In this document: one piece after another, positions 1 through 8,284 of the stretch
How positions within the stretch are numbered: the stretch's first letter is position 1
How the letters are laid out: each line of letters opens with the position of its first letter
DNA from: Deinococcus sp. JMULE3
GTDB lineage: Bacteria; Deinococcota; Deinococci; Deinococcales; Deinococcaceae
Length of the DNA stretch: 64,000 bases
Assembly: GCF_013337115.1 (NCBI RefSeq)
Contig: NZ_SGWE01000002.1
Location: forward strand, 106,846-170,845
Direction: 5' to 3'
The notes under the pieces: model-generated
Told to the model about the DNA's origin: nothing
The model's input: only the letters and a program-made list of their open reading frames with translations
The model's database searches: none
Translations under genes and position numbers: made by a program

Positions 1-1269
1 CCCGGTGTCGTCGAGGGTGGGGAGGGTGCCGCTGTCCTTGAGGAGGCGCAGGACGATGCTGTCACCGTGATTGCTGGGGAGGCTGGAGACGCGCATGCGC
101 AGCAGCTGCTCCTTGCCGTTGACGACCAGGGGGATCGCGATGCGGTTGTCCTGCGGGAGCTGGCTTTCCAGACTCATGCCGCTGAGCATCTTCAGGCGGT
201 TGATCATCTGCGTGGCGAGGCTTGTGGGCACCAGGCTGCGTTCGATGAGGTTGCCGTGGAGGCGCTCGCGGATCATCAGGCCCGTGCGTTCCGGCTGGAA
301 GTGGATGTCGCTGGCGTCGTTGCTGGCCGCCTCGATGATCGCGCTGCTGATCCGTTTGGCAACGGGGCTGTTCGGGTCGGCGGAGTCCAGGTCGACGATG
401 TCCTGGTCGCGTTGGCGTCCGGCGGCTTCACGTTCGAGCTCGGCATCCTGTGCGGCGCGGGTGTACAGGGTGAGGATGAGGTGGTCGAGGTCGGGTTCGG
501 AGGCGACGGCGACCTCGATCTCCATGTGCTGGAGTTCGTCCTCGACGGCGGTCAGGGAGAACGTGTCGGTGGGGTCCTGCACGAGGATGGTGAGGACGTT
601 GCCGCGTTTGGAGTGGGGCACGATGCGGTACTGGTTGATGGTGGCGTCGCTGAGCATGTTCCGGACGTCCGGGTGGGGCGGATCGCGGCGGGCACTGATG
701 TACGGCGTCCCGGTGAACTTGGCGTAGGCCTGCGCAAGTTCTTCTGGGGTGATGCGCCCATCCTGCAGGAGGCGTTCCTGGTAGTTGGACTGCGTGAGTT
801 CGTCAGGGCGGATCTCGCCGTAGCCCAGGAGGTACAGGGCGTCCATGACGGTCCGCATGGGGCGCTCCCGTTCGGGCGCGGGCGCTTCAGTGGTGCGGGC
901 GGTGGGCGGGGGTGGCGTGGCGGGGGCCTGCGGTCGGAAGGCGACGAGACCCTGCGCGTACTCCTCAGCCGTGAGGTCCCAGGGGTCGTCGGCGGCCCAG
1001 ACGTCCTGTCCGCGGTGGGTCCCGATGTACATGCCGTGCGGGGCGTCCTCTGCGGGTGCGGCTTGTTCGACCACGGGGAACTGGATGAGGTTCAGGGCAC
1101 CGGTCAGGTGGCCTTCGGGGATGCCAGCACGCCTTGCGAGGGCGAGGGGGGAGTGGTGGGGGTGGTCGAGGTCGGTGGTGTCATGGCCGTACCGGGCGAG
1201 GGCCTGCAGGAAGCTGGCCGTGTACGGGGCGGCGTGGCGTTCCACTGGGGGTGGCGTGTGGCTGCTCAT
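1..1269 (-). CDS. pilB: PilB/GspE-type pilus assembly ATPase, 3' end beyond window
   Basis: The reading frame stays open from the ATG at 1269 to the window edge (423 codons), so the gene is partial. Residues about 125-250 resemble the T2SSE N-terminal domain. Residues about 290-420 match the start of the secretion-ATPase core: DASDIHFQP, the PQDNRI segment, and RVSSLPSNHGDSIVLRLL. The Walker A loop would lie just outside the window. Known family role: hexameric cytoplasmic ATPase powering type IV pilus or type II secretion pseudopilus extension. The first ~110 residues are proline-rich and variable. The prepilin operon at 13-16 kb is a natural partner. The start is coupled by an ATGA overlap to a 10-residue upstream frame that follows a shared promoter signature. 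Family assignment is firm; pilus versus secretion role is not decided. Confidence 0.85.
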   Translation of the reverse strand, partial: MSSHTPPPVERHAAPYTASFLQALARYGHDTTDLDHPHHSPLALARRAGIPEGHLTGALNLIQFPVVEQAAPAEDAPHGMYIGTHRGQDVWAADDPWDLTAEEYAQGLVAFRPQAPATPPPPTARTTEAPAPERERPMRTVMDALYLLGYGEIRPDELTQSNYQERLLQDGRITPEELAQAYAKFTGTPYISARRDPPHPDVRNMLSDATINQYRIVPHSKRGNVLTILVQDPTDTFSLTAVEDELQHMEIEVAVASEPDLDHLILTLYTRAAQDAELEREAAGRQRDQDIVDLDSADPNSPVAKRISSAIIEAASNDASDIHFQPERTGLMIRERLHGNLIERSLVPTSLATQMINRLKMLSGMSLESQLPQDNRIAIPLVVNGKEQLLRMRVSSLPSNHGDSIVLRLLKDSGTLPTLDDTG

Positions 1270-1298
1270 GATGCCTCTGTGATCTGGTCGATTGGCAT
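1266..1298 (-). CDS. 10-residue leader peptide frame upstream of pilB
   Basis: ATG at 1298 opens MPIDQITEAS and stops with TGA overlapping the pilB ATG (ATGA). The ATG lies exactly 29 nt from a GTCACCCC octamer, the spacing seen at other genes here, so the promoter signature points to this start rather than to the pilB ATG. It may be a coupling or attenuating leader. The alternative is that transcription starts here but translation begins only at 1269. Confidence 0.4.
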   Translation of the reverse strand: MPIDQITEAS

Positions 1299-1327
1299 GG
1301 CTGTACGGTGCCTGTCCTGGGGGTGAC
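1299..1327 (-). promoter_or_regulatory. Octamer/hexamer promoter signature for pilB leader
   Basis: On the minus strand GTCACCCC (1327-1320), 9 nt, CACCGT, 6 nt, ATG. The spacing is identical to the other signatures in this window. Confidence 0.6.
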
Positions 1328-1377
1328 GAATGCGGGGTCACCCCCCCCCGCTGGGGGATGTGGGTGGTAGGTGGGGC

Positions 1378-1406
1378 GCCACCCCCACGGCGGGGAGGCT
1401 GCCGGT
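1378..1406 (+). promoter_or_regulatory. Octamer/hexamer promoter signature (variant) for HD-GYP gene
   Basis: GCCACCCC, 9 nt, GAGGCT, 6 nt, ATG at 1407. One base differs from GTCACCCC; the spacing is conserved. A full GTCACCCC also occurs further upstream at 1337. Confidence 0.5.
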
Positions 1407-1955
1407 ATGCACGACATCACCCTGTGGCCGTCCGTTGGCGGCGTTCTTGAGGCCTGTGGGCGCGAGCACGCCCTGGACGTGGCGCACCTGGCGCGGTGGG
1501 CGGCGCCTGCATTGGGGATTGATCCTGAAGTGGCGTACGTGGCTGGGCTGCTGCACGACGTGGGGAAGATCAGTGTGCCGGTGGACATCCTGGGGGCGGA
1601 GCGGGCCCTGTCGGCGTCGGAGTGGACGCTGGTGCGGGCGCATCCGGTGGAGGGGGAGGGTCTGATCCGGAAGTGGTGGCCGGACGCGCCGCTGGCAGTC
1701 CTGCATGCGGTGCGGCATCACCATGAGCGCCTGGATGGCCAGGGGTACCCGGACCAGCTGCGTTCGCTGCCGGACTTGACAGCGCTCATTGCAGCGGCAG
1801 ACGTGTATGTGGCGCTGCGCGAGGCGCGGCCGTACCGGGTGTCGAGGAGTGTGCAGGAGAGCGCTGAAATCCTGCGGGGCGAGCCTCTGCCCGCGCACGT
1901 GATTTCGGCGGTGTTGGATGCAGTTGTGCCGTGCTCAGCGTCGCGTGTGGTGTGA
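1407..1955 (+). CDS. HD-GYP-type metal-dependent phosphohydrolase
   Basis: 182 residues. The HD motif is in LLHDVGKISVP (about residue 50), followed by the HPVEG histidine and the HHERLDGQGYP signature (about residues 105-115). This is the order of HD-GYP domains that hydrolyse cyclic di-GMP; it is a stand-alone domain without a sensor part. Start chosen at the ATG that fits the promoter signature. It lies divergent from pilB, so a cyclic-di-GMP link to pilus function is attractive but inferred. The 3' end overlaps the convergent gene at 1935-2387 by 21 bases. Confidence 0.8.
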   Translation: MHDITLWPSVGGVLEACGREHALDVAHLARWAAPALGIDPEVAYVAGLLHDVGKISVPVDILGAERALSASEWTLVRAHPVEGEGLIRKWWPDAPLAVLHAVRHHHERLDGQGYPDQLRSLPDLTALIAAADVYVALREARPYRVSRSVQESAEILRGEPLPAHVISAVLDAVVPCSASRVV

Positions 1956-2387
1956 TCGATCCAGGGGCATGATGCCGTCACACAGGAGGTGCAGCCACTG
2001 TGCGAGGAAGTACCCGATGACGGCGATGGTCATGTGATTCCAGCTGGGGAGCGTAGGGGTGATTTGCAAGTGCTGCGCGCCCCACACCAGCGGGGCCGCC
2101 CAGAGGGCGAGGTACGCGAGGCGGATCGTGGGCCCAGCCAGGTAGGTGTGGCTCATGCCGCGGTGGCGACTGAGGGCGGCGTAGGGTGCCCAGATGAAGC
2201 GCATCTTGCCCCAGCGGCGCCTGGCGTCGTTGCGGTGGAGGTCCAGGTCCGGCGTAACGAGAAGCGTGCCGAAGGCGAGACCCGCTCCGAGGGCCAGGGC
2301 AGTTTCTGCGTATCCCGCGAGGATCAGGGCGCCGCACGTGATGGACGTGGCGGTCAGGTTAACGGTGGTGTGCTGGTAGCCGTGCAT
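1935..2387 (-). CDS. DUF2227/YdjM-like membrane metal-binding protein
   Basis: 150 residues with several hydrophobic segments. Visible metal-ligand-like motifs are TPDLDLHRND (about 45), SRHRGMSHT (about 72) and LLCDGIMP (about 135), the pattern of DUF2227/YdjM-type putative metal-dependent membrane hydrolases. Function is unknown in the family. The ATG lies 29 nt from a GTCACCCC octamer. It is downstream of, and probably co-oriented with, the frameshifted membrane gene at 2392-2963. Confidence 0.7.
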   Translation of the reverse strand: MHGYQHTTVNLTATSITCGALILAGYAETALALGAGLAFGTLLVTPDLDLHRNDARRRWGKMRFIWAPYAALSRHRGMSHTYLAGPTIRLAYLALWAAPLVWGAQHLQITPTLPSWNHMTIAVIGYFLAQWLHLLCDGIMPLDRSHHTRR

Positions 2388-2416
2388 GGTCTCAGCGTGA
2401 GTCGCCTGGGGGTGAC
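2388..2416 (-). promoter_or_regulatory. Octamer/hexamer promoter signature
   Basis: GTCACCCC (2416-2409), 9 nt, CACGCT, 6 nt, ATG at 2387. It overlaps the 3' end of the upstream gene. Confidence 0.55.
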
Positions 2417-2963
2417 CGGCGGGCCTGGAGGGCGCGTAGGCCGAACGTGATCAGGAGTAGGGTGGCCGCGCTGAGCAGGCCCAACCACTCCGTGAAGGTC
2501 GCGCCGATGGCGAAGGTGAGCAGGGTGAACAGGGCGAGTGCGGTGTGCCAGCTGTTCCGTCCGAAGAGGGCGAGTTCCGGGGCGGGGTTGAGGGCGTGGA
2601 CGGCGCCGAGGCACCCGGCAGTGAGCCCGATGATCATGGCGTAGGCGGGGGCGGGCACGCCGCCTTGCAGCGTGGCGTAGCCCACCAGGCCAATGAAAAG
2701 GGTCAAGGTGATCAGGAGTGCATCCCGGGAAGTAATGGGGACGGCGGTCGCTCGGGGTGCGAACGCGAGGGTGAAGGCCAGGACGGTCAGGGCCGCTGCC
2801 ACGAGCAGCCCGGCGGGGTGGCTGAGGAGGGTCACGCTGAGGACAGCAGCGGGTGGGAGGAGCAGCGTGAAGGGAGGGTGCCCCCGATCCGCGAGGCGCT
2901 GGCGGCACTGACGGCCCCCAGCAGGACGAGTGTGATGAGCACGATCGTATCCGTGGGGTTCAT
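2392..2963 (-). pseudogene. Membrane protein gene with apparent frameshift
   Basis: ATG at 2963 overlaps the stop of the upstream gene (ATGA) and opens a hydrophobic N-terminus (MNPTDTIVLITLVLLGAVSA) that terminates after 43 residues. A second frame beginning at the C5 run 2881-2885 continues with a multi-helix membrane protein to 2392, ending in a basic tail. A one-base change in that run would join the two into a protein of about 190 residues. Either the gene is broken, it uses slippage, or one base is missing from the sequence. No function recognised. Confidence 0.5.
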
Positions 2964-3352
2964 TTGGCCTCCTGCTGTGCCGCGTTGAGATGGTCTGTCG
3001 CGAGCTGTACGGCGCGGTCCAAGTGCGCCGTGGGGAGGTACCCGAGGTGCTGCCCGAAGCCGTCGTCGAGGTCGAAACCGCCCTGAGGGGCCGGGCGCAA
3101 GCGACCCGCATGCCCGGTGGTCGTGATGAGCCAGTGCTCATCGCCCTGCGTCACAAGGTGATGTTCGGTTGACGCCAGGCCGTCGATGAGGGGGAGCAGA
3201 GCCCGGAGGCGGCGCGCGGCGGCGGGCGTCGTGGCTAGAACGGCGAACCGGGTGGTGTCCCCTGTGGAGGAGGTGTGGGCCAGGGTGACCGCGTGGGCGG
3301 TGGGGAGCGCGCCGTCTGGCGTGACCAGAAGTTGCTGGAGTGCAGGAATCAT
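2960..3352 (-). CDS. Hypothetical protein
   Basis: 130 residues, mixed alpha/beta, no recognised motif. The start ATG at 3352 sits 30 nt from a GTCACCCC octamer that forms half of a palindrome shared with the divergent gene at 3417. The stop overlaps the next gene by ATGA. Confidence 0.65.
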   Translation of the reverse strand: MIPALQQLLVTPDGALPTAHAVTLAHTSSTGDTTRFAVLATTPAAARRLRALLPLIDGLASTEHHLVTQGDEHWLITTTGHAGRLRPAPQGGFDLDDGFGQHLGYLPTAHLDRAVQLATDHLNAAQQEAK

Positions 3353-3382
3353 GTCCGGCAGTGTGCGGGTCGTGGGGGTGAC
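3353..3382 (-). promoter_or_regulatory. Octamer/hexamer promoter signature, minus arm
   Basis: GTCACCCC (3382-3375), 9 nt, CACACT, 7 nt, ATG at 3352. Confidence 0.6.
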
Positions 3383-3395
3383 GGTCCGTCACCCC
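3375..3395. promoter_or_regulatory. Perfect palindrome between divergent genes
   Basis: Arms GGGGTGACGG and CCGTCACCCC around a single T. Each arm is the octamer of one of the two divergent promoters, so a dimeric regulator could act on both. Confidence 0.6.
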
Positions 3396-3416
3396 GAGCG
3401 CAACTACGGTGAGCGC
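3388..3416 (+). promoter_or_regulatory. Octamer/hexamer promoter signature, plus arm
   Basis: GTCACCCC, 9 nt, TACGGT, 6 nt, ATG at 3417. It has the best -10-like hexamer of the set. Confidence 0.65.
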
Positions 3417-4208
3417 ATGACCTTCTTGCCGTCCTTCTTCCGTCGCCGGCGCGTGCCCCCGGTGACCTGCGCGCTGGATCCGGCGCGGCACCTCATGCGG
3501 GAGGTGATGGAGGCTGGACCTACGGAGCAAGTGGAGGTCTCGATGCGGGAGGGACGGGTCACAGCCTTCACGCTACGTGGGCCTGCGGGACACGAGGCGT
3601 TCATCGTGCAGGGCACTCGCGCGGTCGGACGTGGTGGGAGCTTCGATCTGAGCAGCCCGGCGGAACGGGGCATGCTGCGGAGCACGGTCCAGGCAGCGGT
3701 CCTGACAGCGGATGATCACCTGGAGTTGCAGAGTACGGCGGCCGCGGCTGGGTGCAGTCTGGTGCGAGGGGTTGATCTGCTGGACGGTGCGGAGCGCTGG
3801 ACGCCCCTTCGGGCGGTGCATGCGGATGGGCGGGTGGTCTGGGCGGCGGAGGTGACGCGGGCCTTGTCTGGGATGCCGTTGGAGCAGTACGTGTGGGCGG
3901 GTGGGTACCGGGTGGGGGCGTACCGGCATCACGAGCCTCTGGGCATTGTGCGGTTGATGGCCCAGACGGATGAGGCGTTACGGGCGCAGGGGATCGTGCC
4001 GGAGAGGCTGCCCGCGCTGCTCGTGACGAGCGCGTGGCTGGTGCGATCCGGAGTGGTCGCTTCCCTGCTAGAGGGCACTGCGCTGGACGGTGATTTGATG
4101 GTTCCGGGTGATTTCGAGTGGCAGGAGACTGCATATCAGCAGCTGTGGTTGTCGTTGACGCGGGCGGAAGTGCGGCGTGCGGGGTGGGAGGGACGGCGAC
4201 TTGGGTAG
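3417..4208 (+). CDS. Hypothetical protein
   Basis: 263 residues with a basic N-terminus (FFRRRRVPP). No known domain recognised. The start is fixed by the leaderless-type promoter signature. It is divergent from 2960-3352 and shares the palindrome with it. Confidence 0.65.
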   Translation: MTFLPSFFRRRRVPPVTCALDPARHLMREVMEAGPTEQVEVSMREGRVTAFTLRGPAGHEAFIVQGTRAVGRGGSFDLSSPAERGMLRSTVQAAVLTADDHLELQSTAAAAGCSLVRGVDLLDGAERWTPLRAVHADGRVVWAAEVTRALSGMPLEQYVWAGGYRVGAYRHHEPLGIVRLMAQTDEALRAQGIVPERLPALLVTSAWLVRSGVVASLLEGTALDGDLMVPGDFEWQETAYQQLWLSLTRAEVRRAGWEGRRLG

Positions 4209-4291
4209 ACCTGTCCGCGTGGCGGTGGCGGGCCGGGTGAGGTGCGTCAGGTGTGGCAGCGTGCGGAGGGGTGACGTGTCAAGGTGGTGGG

Positions 4292-4477
4292 GTGAATCAT
4301 CACGATCTGGCCAATGCCGCGCAGCTGGCTGAACTGCAGGAATGGGTTGCGGCCGCGGTTGGTGCGGGGCGGCCTCAGCCGGTTCGTCGGTGTGAGAATC
4401 AGTCGAGTGCCGAGATTGGGGAGATCTCGGATCTGGCTGTGTCGGATGTGGTCACCAGCCCACCAGATCATCCTTGA
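4292..4477 (+). CDS. Possible small protein
   Basis: GTG-started frame of 61 residues; a helix-forming N-terminal half contains LANAAQLAELQEWVAAAV. Its 3' end overlaps the convergent integrase by 26 bases. No Shine-Dalgarno or family match, so it may be chance or a remnant near an attachment site. A GGGGTGAC octamer lies at 4268 without a matching hexamer. Confidence 0.25.
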   Translation: MNHHDLANAAQLAELQEWVAAAVGAGRPQPVRRCENQSSAEIGEISDLAVSDVVTSPPDHP

Positions 4478-5444
4478 GGTCATCGGTGGCGAGTTTCGCG
4501 TAGCCCTTCCTTGTCGTGTCGATACTCTCGTGTCCGAGGTGCGCCGCGACCCGCCCGAAGTCCTTGACCTGTTGCAGCAGCCGCGTCCCGGCGTACTTCC
4601 GGCCCGGGTGGAAGCCCCGGAACTTCACGCCAGCGGCCTGGAAGGCCTTGTCCAGGTGGTACCGGGCGGTCATCGGTGAGGCGTACCGGAACACGCGGTC
4701 CCGGGGCGTGGTGCGCTTGCCGTCCGTGTGTTCGGGGCCGCCCGGGGCGTAGAGGCCGCGGTAGTGGCGGGTGGCGCGGGCGAGACTGGTGCTCATGGCG
4801 ACCAGGCGCTCCTTGCGGCCCTTGCCGCTGCGGACATGGACGCGCCGGTTCGCCTCGTCGAGATCCTCCCAGGTCAGGGCGAGCGCTTCACTGATCCGCA
4901 GACCCGCGTGTGCAGTGAGGAACAGCAGGAACTTCACGTGCACGTCCGCGTGATCGAGAACGTCCGCGAGCTCGTCTTCCTGGTACGGCGGGCGTTTGAC
5001 GATGCCCGGCGTGCGGTCCTTGGGGATCTTCACGTCCATGAAGGGATCGGCCTCGGTGGCGCCCGCCCAGCGCAGCGCCCGATACAGGCAGTTCGCGGCG
5101 GCCACTTTGAGCTGTACGCCTGCAGGCTTGCGGCCCGCGCTCAGCATCGCGGCCACGTAACTCGAAGCGTCGCGGCGACCAGGCCGCAGGAGGTTCACGG
5201 CATTCGAAGTGGCGTGATCGAGGAACTGCCGGACGCCCAGGGTGTAGGCCTCGATGGTGCGGGGACTGGTGAGCAGGCCGCTGGCCCCCTCGTGGGTGAG
5301 ATACGCCTGGGTGAGGGAGATCAAGCCACCAATGTCTTTTTCGCCGGCGGCCTGAACGGCGCGGCGGCGAAGTTCGTCGTCGGGCAGGCTAGCCCACGTT
5401 TGGGCCTGGGCCAGTCTACCGTTGCGGTAGTGGTCAAGTGTCAT
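4452..5444 (-). CDS. Tyrosine recombinase/integrase
   Basis: 330 residues. The N-terminal SAM-like core-binding domain covers about 30-130 and the catalytic domain about 150-325. Visible catalytic set: Arg in HAGLRISEAL, Lys in GKGRKERL, His/Arg in FHPGRKYAGTR, His in LGHESIDTT and the nucleophile Tyr in KGYAKL. This is the R-K-H-R-H-Y pattern of XerC/D-type enzymes that cut and rejoin DNA. It could resolve plasmid multimers or integrate an element. Upstream (5445-5500) there is a CTAAAAACGTTTAG-like inverted sequence next to a TAAGAT -10 candidate. Confidence 0.85.
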   Translation of the reverse strand: MTLDHYRNGRLAQAQTWASLPDDELRRRAVQAAGEKDIGGLISLTQAYLTHEGASGLLTSPRTIEAYTLGVRQFLDHATSNAVNLLRPGRRDASSYVAAMLSAGRKPAGVQLKVAAANCLYRALRWAGATEADPFMDVKIPKDRTPGIVKRPPYQEDELADVLDHADVHVKFLLFLTAHAGLRISEALALTWEDLDEANRRVHVRSGKGRKERLVAMSTSLARATRHYRGLYAPGGPEHTDGKRTTPRDRVFRYASPMTARYHLDKAFQAAGVKFRGFHPGRKYAGTRLLQQVKDFGRVAAHLGHESIDTTRKGYAKLATDDLKDDLVGW

Positions 5445-5824
5445 TGGGCTGTCCGAAGAGCGGGCATGTCTTATCTTACCTAAAAACGTTTAGAGCAGAT
5501 AAAAGAGACCCGGAGCTTCTACAGAATCGCAAGGCTGCACTGCCCCCAACACCTGGCAATCGATGTGCAGAACCCACAGCAGTTCAACTCCGCATCGGCC
5601 GATGTGAGTTATCCCCCTGCTACACCCCTCAATCAGACTTGCAGGGGCCTTCCTGACCTTCCTGTGGGCTTGCCAATTTCTATAGCGTGCAGGACGTACC
5701 TTTTCAACCACCGTGATTCGAGGTCCGTCATCCCTCGTTCCACGAACAGGCTTCGGTGGGGCACACCCGACACACTCTGGGAGATCTACGCGTCCCCACA
5801 AGATGCAACGTGCAGCGTCAGAGC
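5445..5824. other. Intergenic region
   Basis: The integrase promoter area is at about 5445-5500. The remaining ~320 bases show no convincing gene; base composition is slightly more AT-rich than the surroundings. It could hold an attachment site or the decayed 3' flank of the nuclease operon. Confidence 0.4.
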
Positions 5825-6472
5825 CTATGGCACCCAATTGGAAAGGTCTAGCCGCAGAGCGCCATCGTGGAAGGCCAACGTGTAGGCACGATCGAGGTCA
5901 AACACAACGAACACGCCCAACTGGTATGCATACCTGAGGGCGGGATCCGCCGGATTCCTCGTGGTGAACTGAATCAGCTTGGCGATATCCAACAAGACGT
6001 CGGGCGCTCTCATCTGACTGGCGCGCTTGGCCTCGACGATCAAGAGATTATGATCGTTCTCGTTACGTCGGTGCACGATGAGATCCGGTGACACGCCCGA
6101 GAGAGCAGCGCGTTGAGCCGTAGGGCCACCAAAGTTGAAGTTCCCTGGAAAGCGAGAGAGTTCGTTTCGAATCTCATCACTAATGTGTGTATCCGTCACT
6201 CCACGCAGGTGCTTGTCTTCTGCCCCATTCGCGTTGTACTCGCCATCCACGTCCGGGCGAGGGACGAGGTGACCAAAGCATTCCGTGAGGTACTGACGCA
6301 CTTGTCCTACCAACATTCGTTCACCTAGCCTACGCCGGACCAATTCGCGGTCACGGTCACAGTCGTAGAACATCCGGAGCGCCTCCTGTAAAAGGTCACG
6401 GTACAGCTCCAACTCCTGTGGGGTTGCGGGTGGTGCGCCGTTTGGATTGGCATATCGTCTGTTGTCAGTCAT
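5825..6472 (-). CDS. PD-(D/E)XK nuclease-like protein
   Basis: 215 residues. The C-terminal half carries SPDLIVHRR followed 12-15 residues later by LLIVEAKRAS, the D...ExK arrangement of restriction-type nuclease folds. The N-terminal half is helical with YRDLLQEALRMFY. Start chosen at the ATG seven bases after an AGGAG Shine-Dalgarno, not the GTG two codons earlier. It is last in an operon with the 82-residue protein and the reductase. Nuclease fold inferred from motif only. Confidence 0.6.
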   Translation of the reverse strand: MTDNRRYANPNGAPPATPQELELYRDLLQEALRMFYDCDRDRELVRRRLGERMLVGQVRQYLTECFGHLVPRPDVDGEYNANGAEDKHLRGVTDTHISDEIRNELSRFPGNFNFGGPTAQRAALSGVSPDLIVHRRNENDHNLLIVEAKRASQMRAPDVLLDIAKLIQFTTRNPADPALRYAYQLGVFVVFDLDRAYTLAFHDGALRLDLSNWVP

Positions 6473-6504
6473 GGTCACTCCTGTGTGTGTTCACTTGCGT
6501 GGCG

Positions 6505-6753
6505 TCAGCATCCGCTGCAGGGCCCAAGCCCGTCACTTCCGCTCCCTTCGTCAACGTGCTGGCTGTGAAGGGTAGCCAGGAGGTCCGCACACCTGATCCG
6601 GTCGGCCACTGCATAGGGTTGCATAACTTCTGATGTCAGGCTGAGCAAGTGCGCCACTTCCGGCACGGTCAGTTCCTCCCTGCCCTGCTGGGCGAGTTGC
6701 CAGCACACCGCAGGCACAAGCTGGGCGGGCACATGGGCGAGCAGGGCATTCAT
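6505..6753 (-). CDS. Small hypothetical protein
   Basis: 82 residues. Begins with ATGA overlap to the upstream reductase stop, which supports translation. Residues 1-60 look like a helical, possibly HTH-like unit (LTVPEVAHLLSLTSEVMQPYAV). The tail is Gly/Ser/Cys-rich and ends CSGC. No family recognised. Confidence 0.6.
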   Translation of the reverse strand: MNALLAHVPAQLVPAVCWQLAQQGREELTVPEVAHLLSLTSEVMQPYAVADRIRCADLLATLHSQHVDEGSGSDGLGPCSGC

Positions 6754-7802
6754 ACCGTCACTCCCATACGTGCCCCATCGGGCAGAGTGTCATAGAAGAT
6801 GGCGTGCGCGGCTTGCATCGCTGCCATGGCGCCGCCTGCTACCGCAAACGCGATCTGGTTGCCCTTTGTGATGTCGCCGCAGGCGTAGACGCCAGGTACG
6901 GTCGTCATCTGCTGTGCGTCGACCGTGATCCCATGTTGGGCGATCTCGCAGCCGATCTGCTCCGCCAGGGTCGCGCGCAGCTCTCTCTGCCCGTGCGCGT
7001 AGAGCACGTCCCGATTCAGCGTCAGGCCGCTCTCGAATGTGAGTATCACCCCACCCCCATCCCGGCCATCCACGCGGATCAGGGGTTCTTCAATGAGTGT
7101 CACGCCCCGCTCGTGCAGCAGCGCGCGGTGTTCCTCGGAGAGGTCCGCCGGGCGGTCAGTGCAGACCAGGACGTCCCACGTGATCTTCTGGTGATACAGC
7201 ACCGTTTGGACGCCGCCCAGGCCGCTTAAGCCTGGCATGTACAGCGCGATCTGCCCGCCCCTGAGCTCCCATCCGTAGCAGTAAGGGCAATGGTGCACGC
7301 CTCTCCCCCACTGCTCCCGCAGCCCGGCAGGTGTCTCGGGCAGCACATCCCTCACCCCGGTCGCCAGGATGACCTTCCGGGCCCGCATGGTCTCACCCGT
7401 CGAGAGTGTCGCGGTGAAGTTTCCGTTCTGTCCAGTCAGTGCAGTGACTTCCGCCTCGAGCACTGGGAAGTCATATGGACGCAGGTCATCCCGAGCAGCG
7501 GCCAGGATTGCCGCTGGGCTCTGCCGGTCGTGGGCGAACACTCCACCTGCATGTGGGCTGGGCGCGCTCCGGCTCGGCCCCCTCGTAATCAGGAGGCCAC
7601 GCTTCAGACCGCGCGCCGTGTAGAGCGCGGCACTCAAGCCTGCGAAGCCGCCACCTACGATCAGGACGTCCAGGAGGTCGGTGGCTGGGTGAGGGGCGGA
7701 GTCCTCGGGGGTGTCGGTATCTGCTGTTGTGATGAGGTGGTCGGTCAGCAGGGCGACTTGCTCCAGATTCGCCTGGTCGTGCGGGGACATGCCGCGCAGC
7801 AT
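6750..7802 (-). CDS. Thioredoxin-reductase-like FAD/NAD(P) oxidoreductase
   Basis: 350 residues from the ATG at 7802 (an ATG at 7790 is an alternative). The FAD-binding Rossmann motif DVLIVGGGFAGLSAALYTARG starts near residue 40. A redox-active CPYC sits near residue 175 and the second flavin motif VYACGDITKGNQIAFAVAGG near residue 315. This is the layout of TrxR-like pyridine nucleotide-disulphide oxidoreductases that transfer electrons from NAD(P)H to a disulphide. The N-terminal ~35 residues are a non-conserved extension. It heads an operon with 6505-6753 and 5825-6472. Confidence 0.8.
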   Translation of the reverse strand: MLRGMSPHDQANLEQVALLTDHLITTADTDTPEDSAPHPATDLLDVLIVGGGFAGLSAALYTARGLKRGLLITRGPSRSAPSPHAGGVFAHDRQSPAAILAAARDDLRPYDFPVLEAEVTALTGQNGNFTATLSTGETMRARKVILATGVRDVLPETPAGLREQWGRGVHHCPYCYGWELRGGQIALYMPGLSGLGGVQTVLYHQKITWDVLVCTDRPADLSEEHRALLHERGVTLIEEPLIRVDGRDGGGVILTFESGLTLNRDVLYAHGQRELRATLAEQIGCEIAQHGITVDAQQMTTVPGVYACGDITKGNQIAFAVAGGAMAAMQAAHAIFYDTLPDGARMGVTV

Positions 7803-7870
7803 GTCATACGGAGGCACCCGCGAATGCCACAGGTGTGTCGGGATGAACCCACAGTGGGTTTCTAGACGAA

Positions 7871-7903
7871 CACCCCATTCGCGTGACAGACGCGAACGGG
7901 GTG
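7871..7903 (-). terminator. Hairpin terminator
   Basis: Arms CACCCCATTCGCG and CGCGAACGGGGTG (one mismatch) with a 7-nt loop, just downstream of the stop at 7922 of the minus-strand membrane gene. Confidence 0.6.
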
Positions 7904-7921
7904 CTGGATGCAAACGGTGCG

Positions 7922-8284
7922 CTATTGAGCGCCGTGGCGGATGCTCAGGCCGGCGGCCACGATGGCCAAGAGTGTGCCGTACACCCCGATTGCCGCGATG
8001 CCGATCGCAGCAGCGACGGGGATGATGACGGCGGCGAGCAGGCTCATGTAGTGCGCGCGCGCGCGGAGCCAGCCATTGAGTGAGGTACCTCCAAACGGAA
8101 CGCCTCGAACGTACGCGACAGCGGTAAGCGCAGCGAAAATCGCGCTGTATCCCACTGTGGGGTATACGTCGCTGCTCAGCCCCAACGTGGCGATCCACAG
8201 GATCGCCATGATGGCCTCTGCGCATGCCAGGACGGCAAAAATCACCACGTAGGGGCTCAGGCGATTACGAATTGGTACTGTCAT
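7922..8284 (-). CDS. Small integral membrane protein
   Basis: 120 residues with about four hydrophobic helices (residues 10-32, 42-62, 76-97, 99-115). No recognised family. Separate from the reductase operon by a hairpin terminator. Confidence 0.6.
   Translation of the reverse strand: MTVPIRNRLSPYVVIFAVLACAEAIMAILWIATLGLSSDVYPTVGYSAIFAALTAVAYVRGVPFGGTSLNGWLRARAHYMSLLAAVIIPVAAAIGIAAIGVYGTLLAIVAAGLSIRHGAQ

Noticed and set aside
67..1326. Long plus-strand open frames of 419 and 218 codons
   Set aside because: They are shadows of the minus-strand PilB-type gene, which has clear family motifs; their own sequence is repetitive Gly/Val/Asp without motifs.
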